A DNA stretch of 54,262 nucleotides from Bacillota bacterium (GTDB taxonomy: Bacteria; Bacillota; Clostridia; Lachnospirales; Lachnospiraceae): contig JAEYOQ010000043.1 of assembly GCA_023411555.1 (NCBI GenBank), positions 1 to 54,262 on the forward strand, written 5' to 3'. A program made the position numbers and the translations under genes. The notes beneath the pieces were generated by a model. That model saw nothing but the letters and a program-made list of their open reading frames with translations, searched no databases and was not told the origin of the DNA. Shown here in pieces: positions 34,069 through 43,713 of this stretch. Positions within the stretch are counted from its first letter, which is position 1, and every line of letters begins with the position of its first letter.

Positions 34069-34800
34069 ATGATTATAGCAAGTAAAAATCAAGATGAATT
34101 CTATGCTTCGTTAGACAAGATCGGATTCCGTGAAAGAATTAATAGAGATAAGTCGGTATTGATAAAGGTTAATTTCACCCGACCAGCCGAACCGGAACAT
34201 CCAAGAACCGATGTCAAATTACTGTCAGAAGTAATACAGTATATCTATTCCCATGGTGGTACATGCACTATCGCTGAAAGTGCTAATGGATACTTAAGAA
34301 AAAACTTAGAAGCTGCTGGATTGTCCAATATCATAAGCTATTTTAAAGTAGATGTAATCGACTTAGACTTCGAGGAGGTAGAACTAATATCTATTACTGG
34401 TGAGGATCATTTCTTACCAAAATGTCTAAAGGATTATGGAGTTCGAATTGCTATTCCAGCTACTTCAAAGAGGCCTAACATGGTCTTTTCAAACAATGTC
34501 AAGCTATTTGTTGGGGCTGTACCCAGGCGTATGTATCAAATTGATAATAAGATTGTCGACTGGAGGCCTCGTGTACATATAGATCTACATAAATCTGTTG
34601 CTAATATTTTTTCTTCCATTCAGTCCTATTCCCCTTTCTGCTTTTTTATAAACGGTGGGTTAGCAATGGCAGAAAATAAAGGTGAATTCTCTTTTGATGA
34701 GATTTTAGTGGGTAATGATGGAGTAGAACTTGATTTGTTTGTATTAAGAAAATATTTCAATAACCTTGATATACCTGAATATATAAGTAGGCTGATTTGA
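34069..34800 (+). CDS. DUF362-domain protein
   Basis: 243 residues. It shows DUF362 features: VLIKVNFTRPAEPEHPRTDV near residues 31-50, then YIYSHGGTCTIAESANG, and IAIPATSKRPNMVFSNNVK. The family includes proteins with and without ferredoxin domains; no Fe-S cysteine motif (CxxCxxC) is present here. The biochemical role is not established. GGAGGATCA precedes the ATG. It starts a three-gene set with the GNAT gene (28-base gap) and the hydrolase gene (18-base gap), which points to a common pathway, perhaps small-molecule modification. Confidence 0.78.
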   Translation: MIIASKNQDEFYASLDKIGFRERINRDKSVLIKVNFTRPAEPEHPRTDVKLLSEVIQYIYSHGGTCTIAESANGYLRKNLEAAGLSNIISYFKVDVIDLDFEEVELISITGEDHFLPKCLKDYGVRIAIPATSKRPNMVFSNNVKLFVGAVPRRMYQIDNKIVDWRPRVHIDLHKSVANIFSSIQSYSPFCFFINGGLAMAENKGEFSFDEILVGNDGVELDLFVLRKYFNNLDIPEYISRLI

Positions 34801-34828
34801 TCAGGTAAAACTATACAGGAGGCTCACG

Positions 34829-35314
34829 ATGAAAGCATATAGTATTAGAAAAGTCACGAAAGATGATGTTTGTACAATTGTTGAGATTTATAATTCAAAT
34901 GAAAAGTTCTTAGTAAACCATTTAGGATATAAGTCAGTCGATGATCGCTTTATAAATAATGAACTGGTGGATATGGAAACTGCAGGCTTCCTATCCTGCG
35001 TCATTACTGATGTAGAGACAGGAAATATTATTGGCGTAGTTGACTATAAACCTGATACAACGGTTTATCTTTCGTTAATAATGATAGATAAAAAATATCA
35101 CAACAGAGGTATCGGTGCACTTGTCTATAACATGTTCGAAGAGGATATGCAAAGGTCAGGTAAGCAGTCCATTCGAATTGATGTAGTAAATGACTATGAA
35201 GGTAATGTTGTGGATTTTTGGAAGAAGCAAGGATTTATCCCGCAAGAGCAAATTAAGCTAAGCTGGGGGAACAAGCAATCAAATGCTTTGGTAATGTTAA
35301 AGGCACTTGTGTAA
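34829..35314 (+). CDS. GNAT-family N-acetyltransferase
   Basis: 161 residues, AGGAGG six bases before the ATG. Acetyl-CoA-binding motif A is MIDKKYHNRGIGALVYNMFE at about residues 88-107, matching R-G-I-G; the C-terminal EGNVVDFWKKQGFIP is the family's last strand region. It should acetylate an amine or similar group. It is the middle gene of the DUF362/GNAT/hydrolase set, so its substrate may be made or unmade by the neighbours. Confidence 0.87.
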   Translation: MKAYSIRKVTKDDVCTIVEIYNSNEKFLVNHLGYKSVDDRFINNELVDMETAGFLSCVITDVETGNIIGVVDYKPDTTVYLSLIMIDKKYHNRGIGALVYNMFEEDMQRSGKQSIRIDVVNDYEGNVVDFWKKQGFIPQEQIKLSWGNKQSNALVMLKALV

Positions 35315-35332
35315 TCACTGGAGGAGGCACTT

Positions 35333-36028
35333 ATGAAACATCAAAGCATTAGTATCGACAATATCCCTTCTATTATATGGGGAGAAAAATCAAACAAGGT
35401 GTATTTATATGTTCATGGAAAAATGTCTTGCAAGGAGCATGCAGAGAATTTTGCTGAAATAGCAGAGAAAAAAGGCTATCAAACACTTAGTTTTGATTTA
35501 CCGGAACATGGTGATAGAAAAGACAATAATAACTATCGTTGTGACATCTGGAATGGAATACATGACCTTACTGTGATTGGTAATTACGTATTTTCAATGT
35601 GGAGTGAAGTCTCATTGTTTGCTTGTAGCCTTGGCGCATACTTTAGCTTAAATACTTATGCAGACAGAAAATTTATGAACTGTCTATTCCAATCACCTGT
35701 ATTAGATATGGAATACCTTGTTCAACAGATGTTTTGCTGGTTTAATATAACCGAAGACAAGCTATTCACGGAAAAAGAAATTCTTACTCCTGTTGATTTA
35801 TTGCGTTGGGACTATTACCAGTATATTAAGAGTCATCCAATTACAAAATGGAACATCCCTACATCAATACTTTATGGTGGCAAAGACACTCTCCAGTCAA
35901 TTGACGCTATTCAAAAGTTCGTGAAAGTATATGACTGCAAGTTGACAATATCTCAAAGCAGCGAACATCCTTTTATGGAAGATAATGATGCGAAGATAGT
36001 ACATACCTGGCTTGAAGAGAACATATGA
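35333..36028 (+). CDS. Alpha/beta-hydrolase
   Basis: 231 residues. The fold is marked by VYLYVHGKMSCKEHAENF (oxyanion HG region), LSFDLPEHGDRKD, the nucleophile elbow LFACSLGAYFSL with Ser in A-C-S-L-G, the acid region SILYGGKDTLQS, and the histidine in SSEHPFMED. So a complete Ser-Asp-His triad is plausible, with the usual G-x-S-x-G relaxed at its first position. It may be an esterase, peptidase or thioesterase. AGGAGGC precedes the ATG; third gene of the DUF362 set. Confidence 0.82.
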   Translation: MKHQSISIDNIPSIIWGEKSNKVYLYVHGKMSCKEHAENFAEIAEKKGYQTLSFDLPEHGDRKDNNNYRCDIWNGIHDLTVIGNYVFSMWSEVSLFACSLGAYFSLNTYADRKFMNCLFQSPVLDMEYLVQQMFCWFNITEDKLFTEKEILTPVDLLRWDYYQYIKSHPITKWNIPTSILYGGKDTLQSIDAIQKFVKVYDCKLTISQSSEHPFMEDNDAKIVHTWLEENI

Positions 36029-36090
36029 ACATAACAGAAAACTGATAATGAAGCTTCATATCGGTTGGTCAAAGAAAAATATAGATCAAA

Positions 36091-36138
36091 ACAACGAAGG
36101 ACCCAAATGTAGCATAGTCCCTCGTTGTCTCGTTTTCT
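36091..36138. terminator. Terminator between convergent operons
   Basis: ACAACGAAGGAC (36091-36102) pairs with GTCCCTCGTTGT (36117-36128) with one mismatch. A T-rich tail CTCGTTTTCTTT follows on the plus strand. Confidence 0.6.
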
Positions 36139-36239
36139 TTCTCTTCTATTGAAACCTTATACATATAGATATAATAAAAGCTTTAATGCAATCATAAACA
36201 AATTGATCACAAAATATCATTTGCATGACTAATTACATA

Positions 36240-37868
36240 TTACATCATCAGATACATGGCTGCTTCGTAAGGTCTTAGCGTGCCCTCATCCTGCGTATCA
36301 TAATTGCTAATCAGACATTCCTTAGAACCCCTTAAATCCTCCGGTAGAGAATACGGTACCATCTGTCCGTGAAAATTGGCTACGACTAGCAGAACCTTAT
36401 CTCCCAGGGTTCTTGTATAGACAAAAAGATCCGGGTGATCTGGTAGTAGCAAATCAAAACTACCTTTTACAAGTACCTCATGGGTTTTTCTCAGTTGTAT
36501 CAGCTTCTTATAATAATGGAATATTGAGTTCTTATCTCTTAGCTCAGCTTTTGCATTAATTTCCTGATAGTTGGGATTTACCTTAATCCAAGGTATTCCT
36601 TCTGTAAAGCCCGCTTGATAACCGTCCTCCCACTGCATGGGGGTTCGTGCATTGTCTCTGCCTTTGGCATAGATCGATGTCATAATATCACCGGAAAGAT
36701 ATCCTTGCTCCAATCGTTCTTCATAAAGGTTTAAGGTCTCAATATCACGGTATTCCTCAATATTATACTGGACATTGGTCATGCCTAACTCTTCTCCTTG
36801 ATAGATATAAGGAGTCCCCTGCATTCCGTGAAGTATTGTAGCAAGCATTTTCGCTGATTCTACGCGATATTCTTTATCATTCCCCCAGCGGGATACGATT
36901 CTTGGCAGGTCATGATTATTCCAGAACAGACTGTTCCAGCCTGTCTGATGTAACTCCTTCTGCCATTTTGCCAGGATCTTCTTTAGCTTGATAAAATCTA
37001 GTGGTGCCAGATCCCACTTGGACTTACCCTCCTGCTGATCCAGACCAATGTGCTCAAACTGGAATACCATGGAGAATTCACTCCCATCTGGATTACTATA
37101 TAATTTGGCCAACTCCGGATTGGCACCCCACGCTTCGCCCACGGTAACTAAGTCGCCCTTCTGAAAGGTTTCCTTAGATAATTCTCTAATAAATTCATGT
37201 AATCTAGGCCCATTATTGGTGATCTTCTTATCCGGCTCCTTGGCAATCTGATCAATAACATCCAGACGAAACCCTCCAACTCCCTTCTCCATCCACCATA
37301 ATATCATGTCATAAAGTTCACGACGAACCTTAGGGTTATCCCAGTTTAGATCCGGCTGCTTTACTGCAAATTGATGAAAGTAATACTGCCCTACTTCCGG
37401 TACCCATTCCCATGCAGAACCACCAAAGGTCGCTCGCATGTCATTAGGGGGATATCCTTCTACCCCATCTCTCCATACATAATAGTCATGATAGGGATTT
37501 TCTCTGCTTCTCTTTGCTTCCTGAAACCATGGGTGTTCATCGGAGGTATGATTTAATACCAGATCCATAATAATACGGATCTCTCTCTTCTTTGCCTCTT
37601 CAATCAGTTGCTCCATATCTTTAAGTGTACCAAACATCGGGTCAATATCCTGATAATCAGAGATATCATAGCCATAATCATCCTGAGGAGATTGACAAAC
37701 CGGCGATAACCAGATTGCATTGATACCTAGCTCCTGCAGATAATCGAGTCTGGCAATGATACCTTGTAAGTCACCAACACCATCCCCATTGCTATCTTGA
37801 AAGCTACGGGGATAGATCTGATATATTACGGCCTTATGCCACCATTGTTCCTTCTTCATCGTATCCAT
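36240..37868 (-). CDS. dexB: GH13 glucan 1,6-alpha-glucosidase (DexB-type dextran glucosidase)
   Basis: 542 residues, the length of Streptococcus mutans DexB (536). GH13 subfamily 31 motifs are clear: QWWHKAVIYQIYPRSFQDSN, LVLNHTSDEHPWF, GGFRLDVID (nucleophile Asp203), TVGEAWGANPE (acid/base Glu245) and NNHDLPR (stabiliser Asp320). The whole protein resembles DexB closely, including VFQFEHIGL and DNARTPMQWEDG. It releases glucose from the non-reducing end of isomalto-oligosaccharides and short dextrans. No signal peptide, so cytosolic. AAGGAG precedes ATG 37866-37868. It is the last gene of the operon, 14 bases after the GH66 gene. Oligo-1,6-glucosidase (malL) is the alternative name. Confidence 0.9.
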   Translation of the reverse strand: MDTMKKEQWWHKAVIYQIYPRSFQDSNGDGVGDLQGIIARLDYLQELGINAIWLSPVCQSPQDDYGYDISDYQDIDPMFGTLKDMEQLIEEAKKREIRIIMDLVLNHTSDEHPWFQEAKRSRENPYHDYYVWRDGVEGYPPNDMRATFGGSAWEWVPEVGQYYFHQFAVKQPDLNWDNPKVRRELYDMILWWMEKGVGGFRLDVIDQIAKEPDKKITNNGPRLHEFIRELSKETFQKGDLVTVGEAWGANPELAKLYSNPDGSEFSMVFQFEHIGLDQQEGKSKWDLAPLDFIKLKKILAKWQKELHQTGWNSLFWNNHDLPRIVSRWGNDKEYRVESAKMLATILHGMQGTPYIYQGEELGMTNVQYNIEEYRDIETLNLYEERLEQGYLSGDIMTSIYAKGRDNARTPMQWEDGYQAGFTEGIPWIKVNPNYQEINAKAELRDKNSIFHYYKKLIQLRKTHEVLVKGSFDLLLPDHPDLFVYTRTLGDKVLLVVANFHGQMVPYSLPEDLRGSKECLISNYDTQDEGTLRPYEAAMYLMM

Positions 37869-37882
37869 AATCTAAATTCTCC

Positions 37883-39784
37883 TTACTTCATATATATCAT
37901 ATCCCAGTACTCTAAGGAGGGGACTTTGAATGTAATATAATTCCCTTGCTCGTTTTTGTTCACTTGAAAGCCTAACTCCTCACTTCTGCAGTCATTGTGG
38001 TCAGGGGATGCAAGATAAACTTTTGATATCTTTTTATCCGTATAGTAGGTAACTGTTATCTCCTCTGCCTTATGAGGAGCAGCCTTTTTCCCCCGCTCAT
38101 CCCGCCATTCATTCTCTACACCCAGAAGATTAATCAGATGTAATATCTCATAGTCGGAATCGGCCCTGGTATAGGTCCATATGGAATCAGGTTTCCCATC
38201 CTTCCCATAAGGATAACCATCTATGGTTACAGTATTGTCTGTTGTCTTCTGCCCATCTCTTAATATATTCTCATAGGCCACGGTAAAGTCAGCCATGTTT
38301 CTCATCTTTTCTTGTAGTTCTTCCTCGAGTGGAAAGTCTTTCGGATAGTATTCTACATGGAGCATCCTATCGCCATTCCCCAACTCCAGTCTGCTGCCAC
38401 CGGCAGCATATACGGCAGCATCGGCTAGCAGTACACCCGGAGCATTCATAAAGCCATTGGTTTTATTATAATTAATATATGCCTTTACCACCAGGGACTT
38501 CCCCTTACCATCAAAGGAAGTGTCTCTACTGTCTTCACACGATCTCTCAACTTCTCTTACAAGTGATGAATAAGTATCATAGGGTTTCCCCTCCCTGTCA
38601 TTATCCCATGGCCAGAATTCCGTATAAAGAACATCGGTATTACTTCTATTAGCATTCTCGATCCCTTGAGCACCTACCGGGTTAAAAGAAAGGTATTTGC
38701 TTCCCAACGCCTTTTTCGCAGCATTCAGAAATTGTGTATAGGTCTCCTTAACCAGATAAATCGGAGTATTGTCCTCCTTGTAGCCTAAGGGACTCCCATC
38801 TGCAGTTACCATATCGCCCCAATCCCCGACTGTATCCCCATGCCAGCCATCAAACTCAAAGACTTCAAAAATCTTATTCTCTTCCTTAAATATATGTTGC
38901 TGCCATTCCTGATTCAGAGGATTGAGAAAATATAGGTTGCCATTACCGGAAGGTGAAGTCCCCATATAAAATGAAAAGTTCCCTTCCCCACGGTCATTGC
39001 CCTCAGCAAAGAATAGCTTCCAGGCATTTGCCCTGGTTGGATTGCCCTCCTCATCTTTGAAGAAGCTATCCGTTCCTGCATAAATCATGTTATAAGCCAT
39101 ATTGACCATATTACGATCTTTCGCCTCTTTTATGTAGGAAGCAACTGTTTCACCCGATATGAGCCTCCCTGACCAATCCTTCCAGGTACCCGGATTGTCT
39201 GCTGTGATACCCTCCGCTAGTGGTTGATGGTGCAAGTAGTGCCAATCATAATACTCAATTCCATTGATGTGAAAACGATTCATTCCTTCAATCTTATTGG
39301 CTGTATCTACCTCTTGCTCAAAGTCACTTAAGTATCCATACCGGGGGAACTTCACCCAGCTGGATGATACATCGACACCGACGGTATCGGAACTCTGAAA
39401 GGAACCCTTACGATCTGTAAAGCCTATTTCCAGAAGGTATCCGGTATAATCGTGGTCGGGAGCTGTCCACTGGCAGGATAACTCCTGCTCCTCCCCTGCT
39501 GCCAGATGAATTGTCTGAAGCGGAAGCTCAGCAATCGTCTGTTCCAGGTGAGTCACTTTAAGACTTAAGGAAAGAGGATCATATGCCTCCTCTGCTGTAT
39601 TAGCTACTTTGTAAGAAATTCTTACCGCTTCCCCTGGTGAATACATGGCTTTATCGGTTCCTGTAATCTCTAGGTCGATATAATTAAAATCAACTTGTTT
39701 TTCTTTGCTTATCATAACCATAAGGGTACCTACTCCTGTGCATATTAGAATAATAACCAGTAACCCGACTATCTTCTTTTTCAT
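37883..39784 (-). CDS. GH66 dextranase-like enzyme, membrane-anchored
   Basis: 633 residues. Residues 1-28 form an uncleaved-looking signal anchor (KKKIVGLLVIILICTGVGTL); no canonical lipobox. An Ig-like domain (about 30-140) precedes the catalytic barrel, which begins FPRYGYLSDFEQEVD. GH66 hallmarks include MNRFHINGIEYYDWHYLHHQ, FDGWHGDTVGDWG (candidate nucleophile Asp317) and DVLYTEFWPW (candidate acid/base Glu389). The family holds endo-dextranases and cycloisomaltooligosaccharide glucanotransferases; without the CBM35 insertion typical of the latter, dextranase is preferred. It would cut alpha-1,6-glucan at the cell surface for the adjacent importer. It starts two bases after the permease stop, with AAGGAG overlapping that stop. 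Confidence 0.85.
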   Translation of the reverse strand: MKKKIVGLLVIILICTGVGTLMVMISKEKQVDFNYIDLEITGTDKAMYSPGEAVRISYKVANTAEEAYDPLSLSLKVTHLEQTIAELPLQTIHLAAGEEQELSCQWTAPDHDYTGYLLEIGFTDRKGSFQSSDTVGVDVSSSWVKFPRYGYLSDFEQEVDTANKIEGMNRFHINGIEYYDWHYLHHQPLAEGITADNPGTWKDWSGRLISGETVASYIKEAKDRNMVNMAYNMIYAGTDSFFKDEEGNPTRANAWKLFFAEGNDRGEGNFSFYMGTSPSGNGNLYFLNPLNQEWQQHIFKEENKIFEVFEFDGWHGDTVGDWGDMVTADGSPLGYKEDNTPIYLVKETYTQFLNAAKKALGSKYLSFNPVGAQGIENANRSNTDVLYTEFWPWDNDREGKPYDTYSSLVREVERSCEDSRDTSFDGKGKSLVVKAYINYNKTNGFMNAPGVLLADAAVYAAGGSRLELGNGDRMLHVEYYPKDFPLEEELQEKMRNMADFTVAYENILRDGQKTTDNTVTIDGYPYGKDGKPDSIWTYTRADSDYEILHLINLLGVENEWRDERGKKAAPHKAEEITVTYYTDKKISKVYLASPDHNDCRSEELGFQVNKNEQGNYITFKVPSLEYWDMIYMK

Positions 39785-39786
39785 CC

Positions 39787-40680
39787 TTACTCCTTCACCG
39801 AGCCCATGACAATACCGGTAATCAGATATTTCTGTAGAACCGGATATATGAGCAACAAGGGAATAACAGCCACAACAATTTTAGCTGCATTCAGATTTTT
39901 ATTGGATAATTCCGTTATATTCTCGAGAGAGCTACTGCTCATACCCGATTTGAGCATTTCCTGAATATCTACACTTAAGGACTGAATATAAGTCATAATT
40001 GGATAGTTCTTTGGCTTCTGAATATAGATCAGCCCACTGAAGAAGTCATTCCAACTTCCTACAACACTGAATAAGGATACGGTAGCCAGACAAGGCTTTG
40101 CACAGGGTATCATGACTTTTATCAATATCTGCAAAGGTCCTGCTCCATCGATCGTTGCCGCCTCCTCTAAGGATTTGGGGATTCCCAGAAAGAAGTTCAT
40201 GACTAATATAACGCTGAATATTGGCAGGGCTCCGGGTAAAATTAACGCCCATATGGTATTTAACATTCCAAGCTCCTTCACTAATATAAAGGAAGGAATC
40301 ATACCTCCGCTAAACAGCATGGCAAATATCAATAAATTCATATATACATTTCTGGCTCTGAATTCACTCTTACTTTTCGTTAACGGGTATGCCATCAAAA
40401 CTACCAAGATAAGATTAATTGCTAATGCAATAATAACCCTCACAGTAGATAGTTGAAATGAGCGCCAGAACTGACTGTCTTCTATTATTTTTTCATAAGC
40501 TGCCAAAGTGAAATTGATTGGCCAGAGTCCAACCCTATTCGCTGTAACTGCGGCACTACTGCTAAGCGAGATGGCTACGATATTCCAAAGTGGAAGAAGG
40601 CAAGCCAGTCCCAGTAAGGCTACGATGCTATAGATAATTACAACACGTACCCTGGATTGTAAGCTTTTATTTTCAATCAT
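39787..40680 (-). CDS. Carbohydrate ABC transporter permease (LplC/YtcP type)
   Basis: 297 residues with six transmembrane helices. The cytosolic EAA loop that docks the ATPase is visible: LEEAATIDGAGPLQILIKVM followed by IPCAKP. It belongs to the CUT1-type sugar importers and pairs with the upstream permease. AGGAGGTGGGGAG precedes the ATG. The ATPase is not encoded here, as is usual for Firmicute CUT1 systems that share an MsmK/MsmX-type ATPase. Context suggests isomalto-oligosaccharides as cargo. Confidence 0.93.
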   Translation of the reverse strand: MIENKSLQSRVRVVIIYSIVALLGLACLLPLWNIVAISLSSSAAVTANRVGLWPINFTLAAYEKIIEDSQFWRSFQLSTVRVIIALAINLILVVLMAYPLTKSKSEFRARNVYMNLLIFAMLFSGGMIPSFILVKELGMLNTIWALILPGALPIFSVILVMNFFLGIPKSLEEAATIDGAGPLQILIKVMIPCAKPCLATVSLFSVVGSWNDFFSGLIYIQKPKNYPIMTYIQSLSVDIQEMLKSGMSSSSLENITELSNKNLNAAKIVVAVIPLLLIYPVLQKYLITGIVMGSVKE

Positions 40681-40691
40681 CTCCCCACCTC

Positions 40692-41600
40692 CTAAAATAT
40701 CTTTCGATCAGTCAGCTTCTTCGTCAGTCCATTGGCTGATAGAAGTAACACCATACCAACGATAGAACGAAATAGCCCAACCGCTGAACCAAAGCTATAC
40801 TGTCTTCCAACCAGACCAATACGGTAGACATAGGTATCTAAAACATCACCAGTTTCATAGACAATCGGTGAATAAAGGTTGTAGATCTGATCAAATCCAG
40901 CGCTCAATATACTGGTAAGACTCATTGCTGCCATAAGTAAGATAATAGGCATCATACCTGGAATTGTCACATTCCAGACTCTTTTCCACCAGGAGGCACC
41001 ATCTATGGCGGCAGCTTCATGAAGCCCCGGATCAATAGAGGTAATGGCAGCCAGGTATACCACTGAATTATAACCGAACTCCTTCCATACATCCGTTCCT
41101 ATGATTAAGGGTTGAAAGGTCTGATTACTTCCCAAGAAATTAATCTTACCCATTCCGAGCATTGATAAAATCTGATTCACTGAGCCATCCAGATTAAACA
41201 TATTAACTACAACCGAAGCCAACACTACCCAGGAAAGAAAGTGGGGCAGGTATACTATGGTCTGTACTGATTTTTTGAAAAACTTAACCCGGATTTCATT
41301 CAATAGAATGGAAAAGGCAATTGCCATAAAGGTACCAAGTATAATCTTACCTACTGCTATTGTCATTGTGTTTCTAACGATCTTACCGATATCAGGTAGC
41401 TGCAGCATATAGATAAAATGCTGTAATCCTACAAATTTAGAGCCCCATAATCCCTTAGCAGGAACAAAATCCTGGAATGCCATAACGATTCCGACCATGG
41501 GTATGTAGCTAAACACAATCAGAAAGAACATACCCGGAAGCATCATGGCATGATACATCTTCTCCGCATATCTCCTCTTACGATTTTTATTTTCTTTCAT
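40692..41600 (-). CDS. Carbohydrate ABC transporter permease (LplB/YteP type)
   Basis: 302 residues, six transmembrane helices. The EAA loop is LHEAAAIDGASWWKRVWNVT with IPGMMP, and the N-terminus (MMLPGMFFLIVFSYIPMVGI) is typical of the LplB/YteP group. It forms the membrane channel with the downstream permease, 11 bases away. GTGGAGGAATG is the ribosome binding site. It is preceded by a hairpin that may lower its expression relative to the binding protein. Confidence 0.93.
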   Translation of the reverse strand: MKENKNRKRRYAEKMYHAMMLPGMFFLIVFSYIPMVGIVMAFQDFVPAKGLWGSKFVGLQHFIYMLQLPDIGKIVRNTMTIAVGKIILGTFMAIAFSILLNEIRVKFFKKSVQTIVYLPHFLSWVVLASVVVNMFNLDGSVNQILSMLGMGKINFLGSNQTFQPLIIGTDVWKEFGYNSVVYLAAITSIDPGLHEAAAIDGASWWKRVWNVTIPGMMPIILLMAAMSLTSILSAGFDQIYNLYSPIVYETGDVLDTYVYRIGLVGRQYSFGSAVGLFRSIVGMVLLLSANGLTKKLTDRKIF

Positions 41601-41651
41601 ATCATTCCTCCACTTGATAAGTCGGATTGTCTGCCGGAGCAGCTAGCCGTT

Positions 41652-41696
41652 AAAGAAAACAGCCATACTACTAATTCACTGAAGCATGGCTGTTTT
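41652..41696 (-). terminator. Intra-operon hairpin between binding protein and permeases
   Basis: On the minus strand AAAACAGCCAT (41686-41696) pairs perfectly with ATGGCTGTTTT (41656-41666) and is followed by CTTTAACGG. It lies between the binding-protein stop and the permease start. Such partial terminators commonly give more binding protein than permease. Confidence 0.7.
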
Positions 41697-41710
41697 GAAT
41701 TGCTGTATCA

Positions 41711-43444
41711 TTATTTTAACTGTGCTTCGATTTCAGATATGATCTGCTTTCCGCCCAAAGAGTACCATTTATCTACAAACTCATCAAATCCTTTTTCTAC
41801 ATCCACTGAGCTTGTCGCGATCTTGATTAGAGTTTCTTCCTCTAATTTCTCAAGATTTGCCCAGTTTGTTTCCATCGTAGGTGTTGTTTGAGGGAAAATA
41901 GGAGTTAACCATGCAAAGGTATCGTTTTCTGTCAAAGTTTGAATTAATTCAATTCCCTTCATACGAGAATGATATTTGGACCAATCAATCACCTCTGCTT
42001 TATCGGGATCGGCTAAATATTTCTTCACATTCTGAATCACATTCTTTGATTCTGTCGTTCTTGCCTCTTCGATTGCTATTTCACCCTTAACACCTCGTTC
42101 AATGTCAGAATAATCATCCAACAAGGAGGTATACAGATTCACTTCGATATTGAAGGGACGAACGGAGCCATCTACACCATCTGCCTGGTATTGCATTACT
42201 TCAGGATATTGTTCGCCTAAGTTTGTGGAGTTTACCAGTGTATCATAGAACAGGTTAGCAATTTTGATTGCAGCTTCAGGATACTCAAAGTCTTTCCTTA
42301 CAACGATATATCCTGCTGTTGCATCATTATGCTTGCTGTGAACCTTACCATTCGCATCCTCCAATGCATAAGCTTCAAATGTAGCCTTATTATCCATAGC
42401 ACGAACATTGTTTAATAACCAGTCCGGAATATGCCAGGTACCAAAGGTGATACCGGTCTGACCATTGGCAAGCAGTGCAGAGATGTCATCCCAGGTTCTG
42501 GTTCCTAATTGAGGATCTACCAGCCCTATTCTAAACCAATCTGCTACCTTCTTAAGTGCTTCTTTGGATTCGGGTGTTGTTGAACCATATACAACTTTAC
42601 CATCCACATTCATCCAGGTCTTAGGAAATGCTCCCATGGCATAAGCGATAGAGTTCATACTGAAGGTTCCATCCGAATCTCCGGAGGTTAGCCAAGGGGC
42701 AAATGCCATACCAACTACGTTCTCCACACCAGCGGGGTTTTTATCCATGAACTCCTTAGCAACCATCTCTAATTCTTCAATCGTAATTGTACGGTTACCA
42801 TCTTCATCCACTTTAATTCCCAGCTCTTGCATCCAGTCACTACGAATCCATACTTCACTTGGACCTGAATCCGTATTGGTACCGGGAAGTGCCATAATCT
42901 TACCATCAAAGGTTACATTGTTTAAAGCACGATCTCCATAGGAACTATATACTTCTTTCAAATAATCACTGGCATAGGTATTATAAGCATCGGTGAGATC
43001 CGCGATTAAGTCATTCTCATATAATTCCTTTAGCTCATCGAGGCTGCCAACCTTCATCATATCCGGAATTTCTCCGGCAGATAATGCTAAGGATACCTGT
43101 CTGTCATAGTCATCACCATTCGCTTCAAATTCATCTACAATCTTAATATTTAATGCATCTTTTACCCAACGGGTATAAGCATTATCCTCATACGTATCAC
43201 CCTCAGGCAGTTTAGGATTTTGAAGGGTCTGTCTTCCCATAGTTATCGTAATTTCTTCTGCATAAGCACCAAAGGGATCTGCACCCTGCCCTTCCTTTGA
43301 AACACCCTGGTCTGTATTATTTTCTGTTTTTACCGGCTCTTTATTTAAATTATCAGTATTCTCTGATTTGCAGGCAGTCATGGATAGAGCCAGAATAGCC
43401 GCCATCATTACTGCTGATAATCTTTTTGTTAGTTTTATCATCAT
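41711..43444 (-). CDS. Extracellular solute-binding lipoprotein (LplA/YtcQ type)
   Basis: 577 residues, the large size of the LplA/YtcQ binding proteins. A lipoprotein signal ends in LSMTAC (Cys at about residue 25), then a Ser/Thr/Asn-rich linker and a two-lobed binding domain starting EEITITMGRQTLQNPKLPEG. AGGAGGG is adjacent to two tandem ATGs, so either Met1 or Met2 may start it. It is first in the operon. A weak -10 (TATACT, 43525-43530 on the minus strand) without a good -35 lies about 80 bases upstream, as expected for a promoter that needs an activator, here the divergent AraC-type regulator. Ligand inferred from the glucanases: isomalto-oligosaccharides. Confidence 0.92.
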   Translation of the reverse strand: MMIKLTKRLSAVMMAAILALSMTACKSENTDNLNKEPVKTENNTDQGVSKEGQGADPFGAYAEEITITMGRQTLQNPKLPEGDTYEDNAYTRWVKDALNIKIVDEFEANGDDYDRQVSLALSAGEIPDMMKVGSLDELKELYENDLIADLTDAYNTYASDYLKEVYSSYGDRALNNVTFDGKIMALPGTNTDSGPSEVWIRSDWMQELGIKVDEDGNRTITIEELEMVAKEFMDKNPAGVENVVGMAFAPWLTSGDSDGTFSMNSIAYAMGAFPKTWMNVDGKVVYGSTTPESKEALKKVADWFRIGLVDPQLGTRTWDDISALLANGQTGITFGTWHIPDWLLNNVRAMDNKATFEAYALEDANGKVHSKHNDATAGYIVVRKDFEYPEAAIKIANLFYDTLVNSTNLGEQYPEVMQYQADGVDGSVRPFNIEVNLYTSLLDDYSDIERGVKGEIAIEEARTTESKNVIQNVKKYLADPDKAEVIDWSKYHSRMKGIELIQTLTENDTFAWLTPIFPQTTPTMETNWANLEKLEEETLIKIATSSVDVEKGFDEFVDKWYSLGGKQIISEIEAQLK

Positions 43445-43604
43445 ACCCTCCTACAAATAGTTGATTGTTCAACATTTTCCTTCCTATCATTTCACTCTCA
43501 ATGGCCATTGATTAGCTTATCTTTAGTATATTTTCTTTTTGATATAACGTAAATGATAGAAATTCCATATTCACGATACTTTTTCCATGACTTCTTTTAT
43601 ACGG

Positions 43605-43633
43605 TTGTTCCCAGATTCATAAAATGCTATACT
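43605..43633 (+). promoter_or_regulatory. Promoter of the two-component system
   Basis: TTGTTC (43605-43610), 17-base spacer, TATACT (43628-43633). It lies 80 bases before the response-regulator start and reads away from the transporter operon. Confidence 0.55.
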
Positions 43634-43713
43634 ATAGCCACAATAGTCACATGGATTCACTATTGTTAAATACCGTTATATCAGATGCAGAAATCATGTC
43701 AGGAGGCAAAACA

